Below, piece by piece: positions 43,666 through 52,610 of a stretch of DNA of 64,000 bases. The translations under genes were made by a program, and so were the position numbers. The notes beneath the pieces are model-generated. The model was not told the origin of the DNA. It saw only the letters and a program-made list of their open reading frames with translations, and searched no databases. Source of the DNA: an uncultured Halobacteriovorax sp. (lineage in GTDB: Bacteria; Bdellovibrionota; Bacteriovoracia; Bacteriovoracales; Bacteriovoracaceae); NCBI GenBank assembly GCA_913061265.1, contig CAJXVS010000010.1:46628-110627 (forward strand), written 5' to 3'. Within the stretch, counting starts at the first letter, position 1. Each line of letters starts with the position of its first letter.

Positions 43666-45984
43666 ATGGAAGGTAATAAAGACCAAGGCTTTGTTCAAAA
43701 GTTTTCTCATTTTATCATTAACCATCCTTATAAATGTATGATCATGACTATCTTTTTGGTTGCGGCCCTCGCGCCTGGGATGGCCCACTTCGCAGAAGAT
43801 TATAATGTTCGTACTTGGTTTAGAGAGACTGATCCCAATATTAAACAACTTGATAAGTTTGAGAAGAAATTTGGTAATGATGAAAACCTCGTTATCGTTA
43901 TTCATAGCCCTTCAGGAATCTTCGATAAAGAATCAATTGAGATCCTAAGGGAAGTAACAGAAAAAGCATGGCTGATCCACCAAGTATTAAGAGTGGATTC
44001 ACTTATCAATTATAATTATACCTTTGCCGTTGATGATGACATCAATGTTGAGCCTTTTCTTGAAGAAGGGGAATTGACTCCAGAATACCTGTTAGAGAGA
44101 AAAGAGACTGCTCTTGCTCATAAGGTCATGCCTGAGTACTTAATCTCAAAAGATGGCAAGTCCGCCATGATCTTTGCTCGTCTGGTGACACTAGAGACCA
44201 GTCCTGATTATGAAAAAATTGTCAAAGATGCTAGAGCTCTCTTAGTGCCCTTTGAAAATAAGCATGATCATACTTACTACGTCATGGGAGAAGCGGCGGT
44301 TAACGACGCTTTTAGAGAGATTGCTAATAACGATGCTGCCTTAATCCTACCAGTTCTATTTTTGCTTATTATTTTTTACTTAGTCTGGGTCTTTAGATCT
44401 TTTGTCGCCATGGTCATTCCTTTGGTCGTGACGATCTTCTCTGTAGTAGGAACCTTAGGTTTTTGTTTTTATATAGGATATAAGTTCACCTCAATCCTCT
44501 CCATTTTGCCGGGGATTCTTATAGCGATCTCAATTGCCGATACAGTTCACGTTATGGTGAGTTATTTTCAGTTTCGGGGTATGGGAAGTAATACCAAAGA
44601 TGCCGCCTTTAAGGCCCTCGATAAGAACTTAATTCCTACCTTTCTAACAACTGTTTCTACCATGATTGGCTTTTTGTCTTTAAGCACAACTGAGTTACAG
44701 CCCATTAGGCAGTTAGGCTTGCTCGCCGCCTTCGGCTGCGCTCTCGCTTGGCTTGTCACTATCTTCTTAATCGTACCTTGGATTTCAAAAGTAGATTTTA
44801 AGGTTCCAAAGATCTTCTCTGAAAGATTGAATAGTAGTGGAGAGGCCACGGATTTTTCTAGAAGATGGGTTGTTCGGCTTCACCGCTTTACCTACCCGAT
44901 TATCATCTTCTTTAGTATTTCAACTGTTATAGGTTTTTATATTGCTTCTCAAAGTAATGTTAATTCAAATCCTTATGAATACTTTAAAGAGAGTACTCAT
45001 ATTAGAAAAGGAAATGACTTTGTAAGAGAGGCCTTTGGTGGAAATGCTGGACCTGAGATTGTTATTGAATCGGGCAAAGCTGAAGGTATCAAAGATCCAG
45101 TGTTTCTAAAAAAGGTTGAAAGATACAAAAATAGAATTGACGCTAAAGCTGAAGTTAATAAAACCATCGATATTGTCTCCATTATTAAAGACATGAATAA
45201 ATCTCTTTATGGAGGAGTGGAGGAAGAATACAAGCTGCCTGAGACGCAAAAGGCTATTGCTGAACAACTCTTTCTTTATTCCATGAGTCTTCCGCAGGGA
45301 ATGGATCTTAATAATAGAATGACTCTTAATAAAGATTCTCTTCGCATGAGCTTACTTTGGAGTGTCTATGATAGTCGTGGCTGGCTTGAAGGAGCAAAAG
45401 AGTTAGAGGAGATGGCGGTAGAAGAAGGGCTTGATGTCTTCGTCACAGGAAAATTCTTACTCTTTCAAAGAATGATGGATTATGTGGTTGAGACCTTCTT
45501 TAAATCAGTAACTATGGCCTTGGTCCTTGTTGCTCTACTAATGATGATTGTCTTTAGATCTGTAAAGCTCGGGCTTCTCTCACTTGTCCCGAATGTTCTA
45601 CCTCTTATCTTTGGTGGCGCCTTTATGAAGCTTATGGATATTGATTTAAATATTGGCTCTTCATTAGTGGCGTCCGTTTGTTTAGGAATTGCCGTCGATG
45701 ATACCATTCACTTCTTATCAAACTTTTACCGCTATCGTAGTCAGGGTTATTCTCTCGATGAAACTATCGCTAAGATCTATACCTATACAGGATCAGCCTT
45801 GGTCGTTACCACGGCTATCTTAGCTTCAGGCTTTGGCCTTTATATGCTTGGAGACTTTATTCCTAACGTTAACTTTGGAATGCTTTGCGCTGTAATCCTC
45901 TCTGTCGCCTTAATTGTCGATTTGGTGTTCTTGCCAGCGCTCTTGATTTTCTTTAGTGAACAAAAAGAAAAGTGCGGAGAGTAG
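43666..45984 (+). CDS. MMPL/RND-type exporter
   Basis: 772 residues with about twelve membrane helices in two halves, each preceded by a periplasmic loop. Helix-4-type motifs SIADTVHVMVSYF and AVDDTIHFLSNFYRYR carry the Asp-Asp/Asp residues used in proton coupling. Predicted exporter of lipids or hydrophobic compounds, RND superfamily. Preceded by LolA-like and barrel genes and followed directly (1 bp) by DUF2227, so one operon. Confidence 0.9.
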   Translation: MEGNKDQGFVQKFSHFIINHPYKCMIMTIFLVAALAPGMAHFAEDYNVRTWFRETDPNIKQLDKFEKKFGNDENLVIVIHSPSGIFDKESIEILREVTEKAWLIHQVLRVDSLINYNYTFAVDDDINVEPFLEEGELTPEYLLERKETALAHKVMPEYLISKDGKSAMIFARLVTLETSPDYEKIVKDARALLVPFENKHDHTYYVMGEAAVNDAFREIANNDAALILPVLFLLIIFYLVWVFRSFVAMVIPLVVTIFSVVGTLGFCFYIGYKFTSILSILPGILIAISIADTVHVMVSYFQFRGMGSNTKDAAFKALDKNLIPTFLTTVSTMIGFLSLSTTELQPIRQLGLLAAFGCALAWLVTIFLIVPWISKVDFKVPKIFSERLNSSGEATDFSRRWVVRLHRFTYPIIIFFSISTVIGFYIASQSNVNSNPYEYFKESTHIRKGNDFVREAFGGNAGPEIVIESGKAEGIKDPVFLKKVERYKNRIDAKAEVNKTIDIVSIIKDMNKSLYGGVEEEYKLPETQKAIAEQLFLYSMSLPQGMDLNNRMTLNKDSLRMSLLWSVYDSRGWLEGAKELEEMAVEEGLDVFVTGKFLLFQRMMDYVVETFFKSVTMALVLVALLMMIVFRSVKLGLLSLVPNVLPLIFGGAFMKLMDIDLNIGSSLVASVCLGIAVDDTIHFLSNFYRYRSQGYSLDETIAKIYTYTGSALVVTTAILASGFGLYMLGDFIPNVNFGMLCAVILSVALIVDLVFLPALLIFFSEQKEKCGE

Positions 45985-46491
45985 ATGGCCCTTGGAAAGA
46001 CGCACGATAAGATTAACTTATTAGTTGGAACAATTCTTACGGGAGTCTTTATTGGTCTTCAGCAAGACCCTTTTGTTACGGGCTCTTTTGCTTTTGGCTG
46101 GCTTGTCTCTACGCTTATCTTTTCCCCAGACTCAGACTTACTTCCTAAAGCTAGAACAGGGCCACTTAGGCTTTTTCTCTATCCTTACTCAATCTTCTTT
46201 AAGCATAGGGGAGTCAGTCACAGCTTTCTCTTTGGAACTATAACTAGGTTTGTTTATAGCTTCTTGATGCTAGGGATCTTAACCTACGTGCTCTATGAGA
46301 TGGATAAGATTAGGTTCTCGCCAAAAGACTACTTTAGTTTTCTTTACTATTGGCTACGCGCTTATAACTACGAATTCATTCAGTATAAGATGTTGACTTG
46401 GTTATTTGGTGGAGCTTTTCTTGCGGATCTTTGCCATATCTTTACAGATCATATCTCTTCAGGGATTAAAAAATTAATCTTTTGGCGCTGA
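45985..46491 (+). CDS. DUF2227 membrane protein (YdjM-like metal hydrolase)
   Basis: 168 residues with three or four membrane helices. THDKINLLVG, SPDSDLLP, HRGVSHSFLFG and DLCHIFTDH give the His/Asp ligands of the family. Starts right after the exporter stop. Its last 18 bp overlap the convergent cytochrome gene. Confidence 0.75.
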   Translation: MALGKTHDKINLLVGTILTGVFIGLQQDPFVTGSFAFGWLVSTLIFSPDSDLLPKARTGPLRLFLYPYSIFFKHRGVSHSFLFGTITRFVYSFLMLGILTYVLYEMDKIRFSPKDYFSFLYYWLRAYNYEFIQYKMLTWLFGGAFLADLCHIFTDHISSGIKKLIFWR

Positions 46492-47328
46492 TTCGGCTTG
46501 AATCCAATCTAAGATAGTTTGAAGTTCTTCATCAGAGAGGGACTCTCTAATACTCGGTGGCATCTTTTTATTATAAGAGAGAAGGTATAACTCAGACTCT
46601 GTTGGATTTTCTAAATTAACATGCTTAGACTTCTTAAGAGCTTCTAAATCTTCCATTCCACCAAAGCCTCCTTTAGAGACGCCATTACCATGACAACGCA
46701 TACACTTATTAGCGAAGACTTTCTTTACTCGCCCCGCTGGTGTTGGGTCTAAGTTTATAGATTCATATTTATCATTGAAGTTCTCGACTTTTTCAATCAG
46801 TGGATTAAGCCAGGCCAAGAGCTTCTTTTGATCTTTTTTTCTGATCTTTCTAAAAGGATAAACCTTAGTATAAATTTTAAGGGGCATGGTCTTATCGATA
46901 ACAGCATTTCTAAAAGATTTAAGGAGGGCCAATTGAGGAGGATTTCCTTCCGCCTTAAGAGGGAACTTGTGAACCATATCTAAGGCCTTAATTCCATCTA
47001 CCTGATGATGATTAACAGGGTTTATACTTGGAAGAACTCTTCCATAAATAGGGAGTTTTGTATCTGAGTCATGACAGTCATAACATTTTTTTCTAACAAT
47101 CTTTTCAATCTTTTTAAACTCATAAAGAGCCTCTTTTTGAATTTCTTGCCACTCGAGCTCTTTTTCTTCAAAGAGCCTGACTTGTCTTTCTAAATCTTCA
47201 ATAATAGGGTTCGTTCCGAGGTTCTCAATAGTCGGTTTACTTTCTGTTAAGTAGAGAGCGCCTTTTTCTTTGCTTTTAAAACAAGAAGTAAGGAGAAGAA
47301 GAATGAGTAAATAAGGCATTGTTTTCAC
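46474..47328 (-). CDS. Dihaem c-type cytochrome lipoprotein
   Basis: 284 residues. Lipobox LLTSC at 16. Two haem-binding motifs: CYDCH near residue 80 and CMRCH near 210, each followed by a Gly-rich stretch. Also HHQVDGIKALDMVHKF, as in DUF1924/haem-binding families. Periplasmic electron carrier. Donor and acceptor are unknown. Confidence 0.85.
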   Translation of the reverse strand: MKTMPYLLILLLLTSCFKSKEKGALYLTESKPTIENLGTNPIIEDLERQVRLFEEKELEWQEIQKEALYEFKKIEKIVRKKCYDCHDSDTKLPIYGRVLPSINPVNHHQVDGIKALDMVHKFPLKAEGNPPQLALLKSFRNAVIDKTMPLKIYTKVYPFRKIRKKDQKKLLAWLNPLIEKVENFNDKYESINLDPTPAGRVKKVFANKCMRCHGNGVSKGGFGGMEDLEALKKSKHVNLENPTESELYLLSYNKKMPPSIRESLSDEELQTILDWIQAESAPKD

Positions 47329-47395
47329 AATAGGCTTATGTCAGAGATCCTTATGGAAAGCACCTCTTTTGAAGCTTTTACAGCCTAAACAAGCC

Positions 47396-47707
47396 CTAAA
47401 CGCCTACTTCAAACTCCTTAGACATACTAAGAAGAGAGAAAATGGCCACAAGGCTGCCCAAACTTAGGAGGGAGATGATGAGAGCATCCCTGTTGGGAAT
47501 CATTAAGAACTCCTCAACCTTCCAGTTGAGGACAACGATGCTTACGTTAAAAGTAATGGCCGGCAAGAATAAGAAGAAGAACTGGCTGACTCCTTTTCTA
47601 GAGATCTTTATCTTAAAATGCTGATCACAGCCTTCGCATTTGAGAGAGCTTTTTAAGTCAATTAAAGGGGCTTGGCAGTTAAGGCAAAGAAGCTGATTTC
47701 TTTTCAT
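47396..47707 (-). CDS. Zinc-ribbon membrane protein, small
   Basis: 103 residues from the ATG at 47707. N-terminal CLNCQ and CEGCD form a four-Cys zinc ribbon, followed by two membrane helices (about 42-57 and 74-94). No function is assigned. Upstream extension to 47743 is less likely. Confidence 0.7.
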   Translation of the reverse strand: MKRNQLLCLNCQAPLIDLKSSLKCEGCDQHFKIKISRKGVSQFFFLFLPAITFNVSIVVLNWKVEEFLMIPNRDALIISLLSLGSLVAIFSLLSMSKEFEVGV

Positions 47708-47759
47708 GATGAGTCCTAAAGATCGTTTAGTTCTATTATACATAGATTCGGCTATAGGA

Positions 47760-48536
47760 CTAAGGACATATCCAGCGTTTCATGGCGTTTAACTCACTCT
47801 CAGATTTGATATAAGTCCAAGAGTTTTGATTCTTTAGCTTTCCGCGAGTTTGGTCAAAAGGGGGCTGAACCATTTGATAGGTTCTTTTTAAAAAGGCTTT
47901 CCCCCGGCATTTTGTGTCTTCACTAGTGAACTTAAGAATATGCCCACTTGGAGCGCCCATGTACTGAGGCTTCTTTTCATAGCTGGCCACAGCATAATCA
48001 TTAACAGAGGGGATATTGATGCTTACATCAAGAGAGTGGGTATGATTAGGATCATGGCTTCCGGGGTGAGTATGAACTCCGGCTACTATCAAAGATTCAT
48101 CGCGCCCTTCTGGCCTAGGGCAACTCGCTGGAGTCCCAACAACAATATCAGTAAAGCTAAACTTTATTCCCGCTTTTTTTATATCAGTACAATATTCAAC
48201 GCGGTGATCTTTAAACTCTTGTCTTAGATAATTAACAAAGAACTTTGCGGCCTCATCAGTGCTTGAAAAGAGAGGGTAGGGCTTTTTTAATTTTAAAACT
48301 CTAACCTTCGCGCCACCATTTCTATCTGGGAAAAAATCATCTGATTCAATCTCAATCTTCTTACCCTCAAAATGTCTTGGCCCTATAGGACAGCTAACAA
48401 GGCCTGAAGATGATAGAATTCGGCTCACTTCTTTAGTCGCCTTTGAAACCAGCTTTGCAGATTCGGCTAATTCCTCTTCATTGGCGAAGAGTGAAAAAGG
48501 AAGAAGTATAAGGGCGGTATAATAAAGCCAATTCAT
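47760..48536 (-). CDS. Exported DUF4329/JAMM-like protein
   Basis: 258 residues with signal peptide (1-18). EAAKFFVNYLRQEF, then IVAGVHTHPGSHDP and SINIPSVNDYAVA: the His-x-His plus Ser-x2-Asp set is the metal-binding JAMM pattern of DUF4329. The remainder includes four Cys. It may act on a peptide or isopeptide bond outside the cell; in toxins the family is a metallo-hydrolase domain. Role uncertain. Confidence 0.68.
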   Translation of the reverse strand: MNWLYYTALILLPFSLFANEEELAESAKLVSKATKEVSRILSSSGLVSCPIGPRHFEGKKIEIESDDFFPDRNGGAKVRVLKLKKPYPLFSSTDEAAKFFVNYLRQEFKDHRVEYCTDIKKAGIKFSFTDIVVGTPASCPRPEGRDESLIVAGVHTHPGSHDPNHTHSLDVSINIPSVNDYAVASYEKKPQYMGAPSGHILKFTSEDTKCRGKAFLKRTYQMVQPPFDQTRGKLKNQNSWTYIKSESELNAMKRWICP

Positions 48537-48695
48537 AGATACTTTTCGGTGTTTAGACTAAAAATAATAGCGAGGATCAGAACCGTTCAAATCAGGTATT
48601 CGCTATGAGTTAAGTGCTTGAACTTATAAGCCTTAGTCAGGAGCTCTTGACCAGTAGAATTAGGACGCGGTACCCTTTTGGGAAAGGGAGTTACA

Positions 48696-49193
48696 ATGAA
48701 AGTCTTATTAGTCTTACTAATGCTAGGAGCGTCGGGGTTGGCCTTCGGCAAAGTCTTAGAAACCAAATGTAATAATAATAATTGTTTTGAAAATGGCTGG
48801 ACTACCACTGAGCCTGGAACTGACTACCTTTTAGAAGCAAAGTGCCTAAAGAATGATTGCCTCTTAAATGGCTGGAGCAGTCTTGATAACCGTGACTCTT
48901 CCTACCATGTTAAGTGTAAGGCTGAAGGCTGTTTTACTAAAGGCTGGGTCTCAATTCAAAATGACGAAGGAAAAATCTTAGTCGATATCACATCTTGTAA
49001 GAATAACGATTGCCTCTCAAACGGTTGGGATATTTCTACTTCTTATGGTCAAGACGGCGAAGCTATTTGTAAGAATGATAATTGTAGAGAGTTCGGTGGA
49101 ATTAGTTATTGGAGAAACCGAATCTCTGAAACAAGTTGCTTAAACTCTGACTGCTATACTTATGGTTGGAATGCAGAGATCCAAGAGGACTAA
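48696..49193 (+). CDS. Secreted protein with six Cys-x4-Cys-x3-Gly-Trp repeats
   Basis: 165 residues from the ATG at 48696 (GGGAG six bases upstream). Signal peptide MKVLLVLLMLGASGLAFG. The mature part is six repeats of about 25 residues with the core CNNNNCFENGW, CLKNDCLLNGW, CKAEGCFTKGW, CKNNDCLSNGW, CKNDNCREFGG and CLNSDCYTYGW. Each has a Cys pair likely bonded within the repeat; the fifth lacks the Trp. The repeats resemble a solenoid. No known family is assigned. Confidence 0.85.
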   Translation: MKVLLVLLMLGASGLAFGKVLETKCNNNNCFENGWTTTEPGTDYLLEAKCLKNDCLLNGWSSLDNRDSSYHVKCKAEGCFTKGWVSIQNDEGKILVDITSCKNNDCLSNGWDISTSYGQDGEAICKNDNCREFGGISYWRNRISETSCLNSDCYTYGWNAEIQED

Positions 49194-49226
49194 TCATCAA
49201 TATATATGATTTTCCTATGAGGCAAT

Positions 49227-49385
49227 GTGGACATTATAAATAATCCAAATAAAACTTGGCGCGAAAAACTTTATATCGTTATCTTTGAAGCCGAAACTCC
49301 GGCGGGAAGGCTTTTTGATATCTTACTTATCTGGGCCATCCTTTTAAGCGTCGGAACTATTTGTATTGAGAGTGCTATGACCTAA
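49227..49385 (+). pseudogene. N-terminal remnant of a voltage-gated ion channel (first helix only)
   Basis: 52 codons from a GTG preceded by GAGG (49219-49222) to TAA at 49385. The product contains TWREKLYIVIFEAETPAGRL and FDILLIWAILLSVGTICIES, which match the N-terminus and S1 helix of Kv-type ion-transport proteins; the family then continues for more than 150 residues, but here a stop follows at once and the RimK gene begins 13 bp later on the other strand. A remnant is the simplest reading; a micro-protein cannot be excluded. Confidence 0.65.
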
Positions 49386-49398
49386 TTGATCGGAGTGA

Positions 49399-50571
49399 CT
49401 AAAGCTTCTTAGCTTTAGGCTCTCTTCTTCTTTGAGTTTTCTTAGGAATCAAGGCCTTCATCGACTCAAGCTTTCCAAAACACAGAAGCCTATCATCAGC
49501 TTCTAATTCTCTTGTTGCTTTCGGGTTAGGAATAACCTTTCCTGTTCTATGAAGAGTAAGGACATTGATTTCTTTTTCATTAAGACCTGATTCGATAATA
49601 GTCTTACCTACGTATTCTGATTCAGCGGGAATATAGATCTCTGTAACTCCATAACCCTTACTTACACTAAGCCTATGTCTAAGGTCGATCTCTGGAAAGT
49701 CTACTTGAGCCGCTATATAATCGATGAACTGTCCGGCAATATCTAATTTTGAGCAACCTTCGATACCTTCAAGCCCTGGAGAAGAGTTGATCTCCATGAT
49801 TTGTGGTCCGTCTTTACCCTCGAGCATATCAACCCCAGCGATTCCAAGACCCATGATCTTAGCCGCTCTAACAGCTGTTTCTTTATAAACATCATCAAGC
49901 TCAACCATCTCAGTCTTTCCGCCTCTATGAACATTACTTCTAAACTCTTGTCCCTGTGCAACTCGTCTCATGGCAGCTACGACTTGATCACCAACAACAA
50001 TGGCCCTGATATCTTTACCCTTACTTTCGGCAACAAACTTTTGAATCAAGATGTTTTGTTTCTGACTTTGAAGAAGCTCAATAATAGAAGTCGCCATTTC
50101 AAGAGTATGTGCCAGAAGAACACCAATGCCTTGAGTTCCTTCTAATAGCTTAATCACAACAGGCGCCCCACCAACTCTTTCAATAGCTGGGAGGATATCT
50201 TTTTTATCCTTAACAAAGGTCGTGGCAGGTATTCCGATATTATGCTTACTTAAGATTTGAAAACTTCTGAGTTTATCTCTTGAGTTTAATATTCCGTCTG
50301 CAGAGTTAGCACTGAAGACATCCATTTGTTGGAACTGTCTTACAATCGCTGTACCAAAGTAAGTTATTGAAGCGCCAATTCTTGGGAGAACAGCATCGTA
50401 ATCTCCTAAAAGCTTTTGACGATAGAAGAGATCAGGGTTTTCTTCTTCAATATTAATTGCAAATTTAAGAGTGTTTAGGACTTTTACCGTATGGCCTCTT
50501 TGTTCAGCCGCTTCAACTAAACGCTTCGTGCTGTAGTTACCTGGTTCTTTTGATAAGATGGCTAATTTCAT
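49399..50571 (-). CDS. rimK: RimK-type alpha-L-glutamate ligase fused to an RCK_C (TrkA_C) domain
   Basis: 390 residues. ATP-grasp core (about 1-300): GAPVVIKLLEGTQGIGVLL, FVAESKGKDIRAIVVGDQVVAAMRR, GVDMLEGKDGPQIMEINSSPGLEGIE, the RimK pattern that adds Glu to the C-terminus of S6. The last 85 residues (VTEIYIPAESEYVGKTI, VLTLHRTGKVIPNPKATRELEADDRLLCFG) form a TrkA_C domain that binds a ligand in K+-transport regulators. The end is Lys/Arg-rich. The fusion is seen; the ligand it senses is unknown. Confidence 0.85.
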   Translation of the reverse strand: MKLAILSKEPGNYSTKRLVEAAEQRGHTVKVLNTLKFAINIEEENPDLFYRQKLLGDYDAVLPRIGASITYFGTAIVRQFQQMDVFSANSADGILNSRDKLRSFQILSKHNIGIPATTFVKDKKDILPAIERVGGAPVVIKLLEGTQGIGVLLAHTLEMATSIIELLQSQKQNILIQKFVAESKGKDIRAIVVGDQVVAAMRRVAQGQEFRSNVHRGGKTEMVELDDVYKETAVRAAKIMGLGIAGVDMLEGKDGPQIMEINSSPGLEGIEGCSKLDIAGQFIDYIAAQVDFPEIDLRHRLSVSKGYGVTEIYIPAESEYVGKTIIESGLNEKEINVLTLHRTGKVIPNPKATRELEADDRLLCFGKLESMKALIPKKTQRRREPKAKKL

Positions 50572-50632
50572 AATGTCCTCAATTTAAACTCGTACTTGTC
50601 ACGCCTATCTTATGATATTCATGTAAAACTTC

Positions 50633-50812
50633 TTATAAAACTTTTACGAGAAGTTCCTTAATCACTTTCTTCTCTATCTTTACAACTTCAAGTTCAAAGC
50701 TGCCGTCATTTAACTTTGTTCCTACGTCAACTTGCCCATCTAAACGGTTAAAGAGTAGACCACTAAGAGTCTCTCCTTTTTCTGCTTTAATCTTCAGACG
50801 GCGCAAACCTGC
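50633..50812 (-). pseudogene. C-terminal remnant of a CorC/HlyC-type domain protein
   Basis: About 59 codons in frame, ending with a TAA. The reading contains GETLSGLLFNRLDGQV and then a GSFELEVVKI-type strand, the pattern of the transporter-associated CorC_HlyC domain found at the C-terminus of haemolysin-C/CNNM proteins. Upstream in the same frame is TGA, so the rest of the gene (membrane and CBS domains) is missing. It lies in the 316-bp gap upstream of the RimK gene. Confidence 0.6.
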
Positions 50813-50887
50813 AAAACAGTATCATTTTTAGTTCAAAATACTACTTGAATAATATGTTTTCTCTAAAAAGAGAGAGTCTTAATAACC

Positions 50888-51634
50888 TTAGAAAAGGTTA
50901 AAGATTAGCCGTGTAGAAACAAAGAGAACCAGCAGGGCAGTGCCCTTTTTAATGCTTTCTTGAGAAAGTTTGAATTGGCAGATCCTAGAGCCTATCTGAC
51001 CACCTAAAAAGACGGTTATGAAGAGGTAGGAAAAGTCAGTAAAGTTGAACTCAAAAGAAGTCTTTTGAAACTGTCCAAATAGCCCCGCTAGGGAATTAAC
51101 GAAGATAAAAGCCGTCGAAAAAGAAGCAATCTGCTTAGGCCGTGCCCAGTTTAATAAGTGCAAGATAGGGGAGAGAAAGATGCCTCCACCAATTCCTACA
51201 AGACCTGAAATAAAGCCTATGAACCCACCAATCATGAGTGAGTAGAGGATCTTATGCTGGCCTCCAGTCTTTGGAATACGAACCTTGTGAAAGAAGAGCA
51301 GGTTTATTGAGACGACAAAGAGCAGTATCCCTAGGGTTCCTTGATAAAATTCTTTAGAAATAGGAATGGTTCCGCCGTAGTAGGCCAAGGGAATTGAGGT
51401 AATTAAGAAAGGCATGACTAGCTTCCAGGGAAGCTGGTTATTCCTAATAAAGTGATAGGCTCCGCCGCTAACAACAATAAGATTACAAATAAGCGCGACC
51501 TTCGGGATCAAGAGGTGATTCATTCCAAAGATGGCCAAAAGGGCTATATAAGAAGAGCCCCCACCAAAGCCAACCATGGCGTAAAGAAGGGCTATAACAA
51601 AGAAGATGGGAATTAAGAGTTCACTATTTTCCAT
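50888..51634 (-). CDS. TSUP (TauE/SafE) sulfite-exporter-type permease
   Basis: 248 residues, eight membrane helices, with GFGGGSSYIALLAIFGM (N-terminal half) and GLVGIGGGIFLSPIL (C-terminal half) signature loops. Transports a sulfur compound or organic anion. Last gene of the molybdopterin operon, its start overlapping the moeB stop by 11 bp. A link with sulfur transfer in cofactor synthesis or with export of sulfite-like anions is possible. Confidence 0.85.
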   Translation of the reverse strand: MENSELLIPIFFVIALLYAMVGFGGGSSYIALLAIFGMNHLLIPKVALICNLIVVSGGAYHFIRNNQLPWKLVMPFLITSIPLAYYGGTIPISKEFYQGTLGILLFVVSINLLFFHKVRIPKTGGQHKILYSLMIGGFIGFISGLVGIGGGIFLSPILHLLNWARPKQIASFSTAFIFVNSLAGLFGQFQKTSFEFNFTDFSYLFITVFLGGQIGSRICQFKLSQESIKKGTALLVLFVSTRLIFNLF

Positions 51635-52610
51635 CTACCCCGCCGAATAGGGAATAAGTATTCTTAAGGCCTAGCTCTCTTAACTCTTTAACAAAATGAA
51701 GGCTTCTTATTCCTCTTTGGCAGAAAAATAAATATTCTTTGTTAGGGTCTGCTTCTTTAGCATCAAAAGAGGGATCTTCTCGAAGATCCACCTCTGTAAA
51801 ATGACCTTTTTTTTCTAAAACTTCGAACTCTGTTAATTTATGAGATTCTGATATTTTTCTTATGCTTGGGCCCAATGAGCAAAGGGGACAGTCCTTAGAC
51901 TTTTTCCATTTAATGATTCTTTGACTTAGATTCTTTAAATTTAAAGTAAGAGTACTGCCTTGATCTAAGACTTCCATTTCTAAGATCATCTTTATGGCCT
52001 CATTACACTGAAGAGAACCAAAGACCCCTGAGACTATTCCTAACACTCCTGCTTCTTGGCAATTAGAGACGCAGCCAGGAGTAGGAACTTCAGGCCAAAG
52101 GCATCTTAGACAAGGGGAGGAGTCTGAATGATTAAAATCAAAGCATTGAATCTGACCTTCAAATTGATAGATGCTTCCTTGAACGAGCTTTTTCTTAAAA
52201 AGAAAACAAGCGTCATGGATAAGGAATTTAGATTGAAAATTATCGGTGCAATCAATGACGAGGTCATAGTTACTCATGACTTCTTCAATGTTTTTATAAT
52301 TGATGCGAAACTCAAAGCTTGAAACCTGGCAGTCTTCATTTAATTGATTAAGAAACTTCTTTGCCACATAGGCCTTGCTTTGGCCTAAGTCTTTTGATGT
52401 AAAAAGAATTTGCCTATGGAGATTGCTTAAATCAACCTTATCATGATCACAGATGCCAATATGACCAACTCCTGCTGCTGCTAAGTATTGAAGAACGGGG
52501 GCGCCTAGACCTCCAGCACCAATCACTAGCACTTTAGAGTTTCTAAGTTTTTCTTGACCCGTATCCCCAACTTCAGGAAGGATCATTTGTCTTTCATAGC
52601 GAGTGTTCAT
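51624..52610 (-). CDS. moeB: Molybdopterin-synthase adenylyltransferase MoeB with rhodanese domain
   Basis: About 328 residues from the ATG at 52610. E1-like domain: VIGAGGLGAPVLQYLAAAGVG, HDKVDLSNLHRQILF, CTDN. Zinc Cys pairs CLRCLWP and CPLC. The last 80 residues are a small rhodanese domain whose active loop is FFCQRGIRSLHF with Cys as sulfur carrier. It adenylates the MoaD C-terminus and may also deliver sulfur. Overlaps moaE by 17 bp. Confidence 0.88.
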   Translation of the reverse strand: MNTRYERQMILPEVGDTGQEKLRNSKVLVIGAGGLGAPVLQYLAAAGVGHIGICDHDKVDLSNLHRQILFTSKDLGQSKAYVAKKFLNQLNEDCQVSSFEFRINYKNIEEVMSNYDLVIDCTDNFQSKFLIHDACFLFKKKLVQGSIYQFEGQIQCFDFNHSDSSPCLRCLWPEVPTPGCVSNCQEAGVLGIVSGVFGSLQCNEAIKMILEMEVLDQGSTLTLNLKNLSQRIIKWKKSKDCPLCSLGPSIRKISESHKLTEFEVLEKKGHFTEVDLREDPSFDAKEADPNKEYLFFCQRGIRSLHFVKELRELGLKNTYSLFGGVDGK

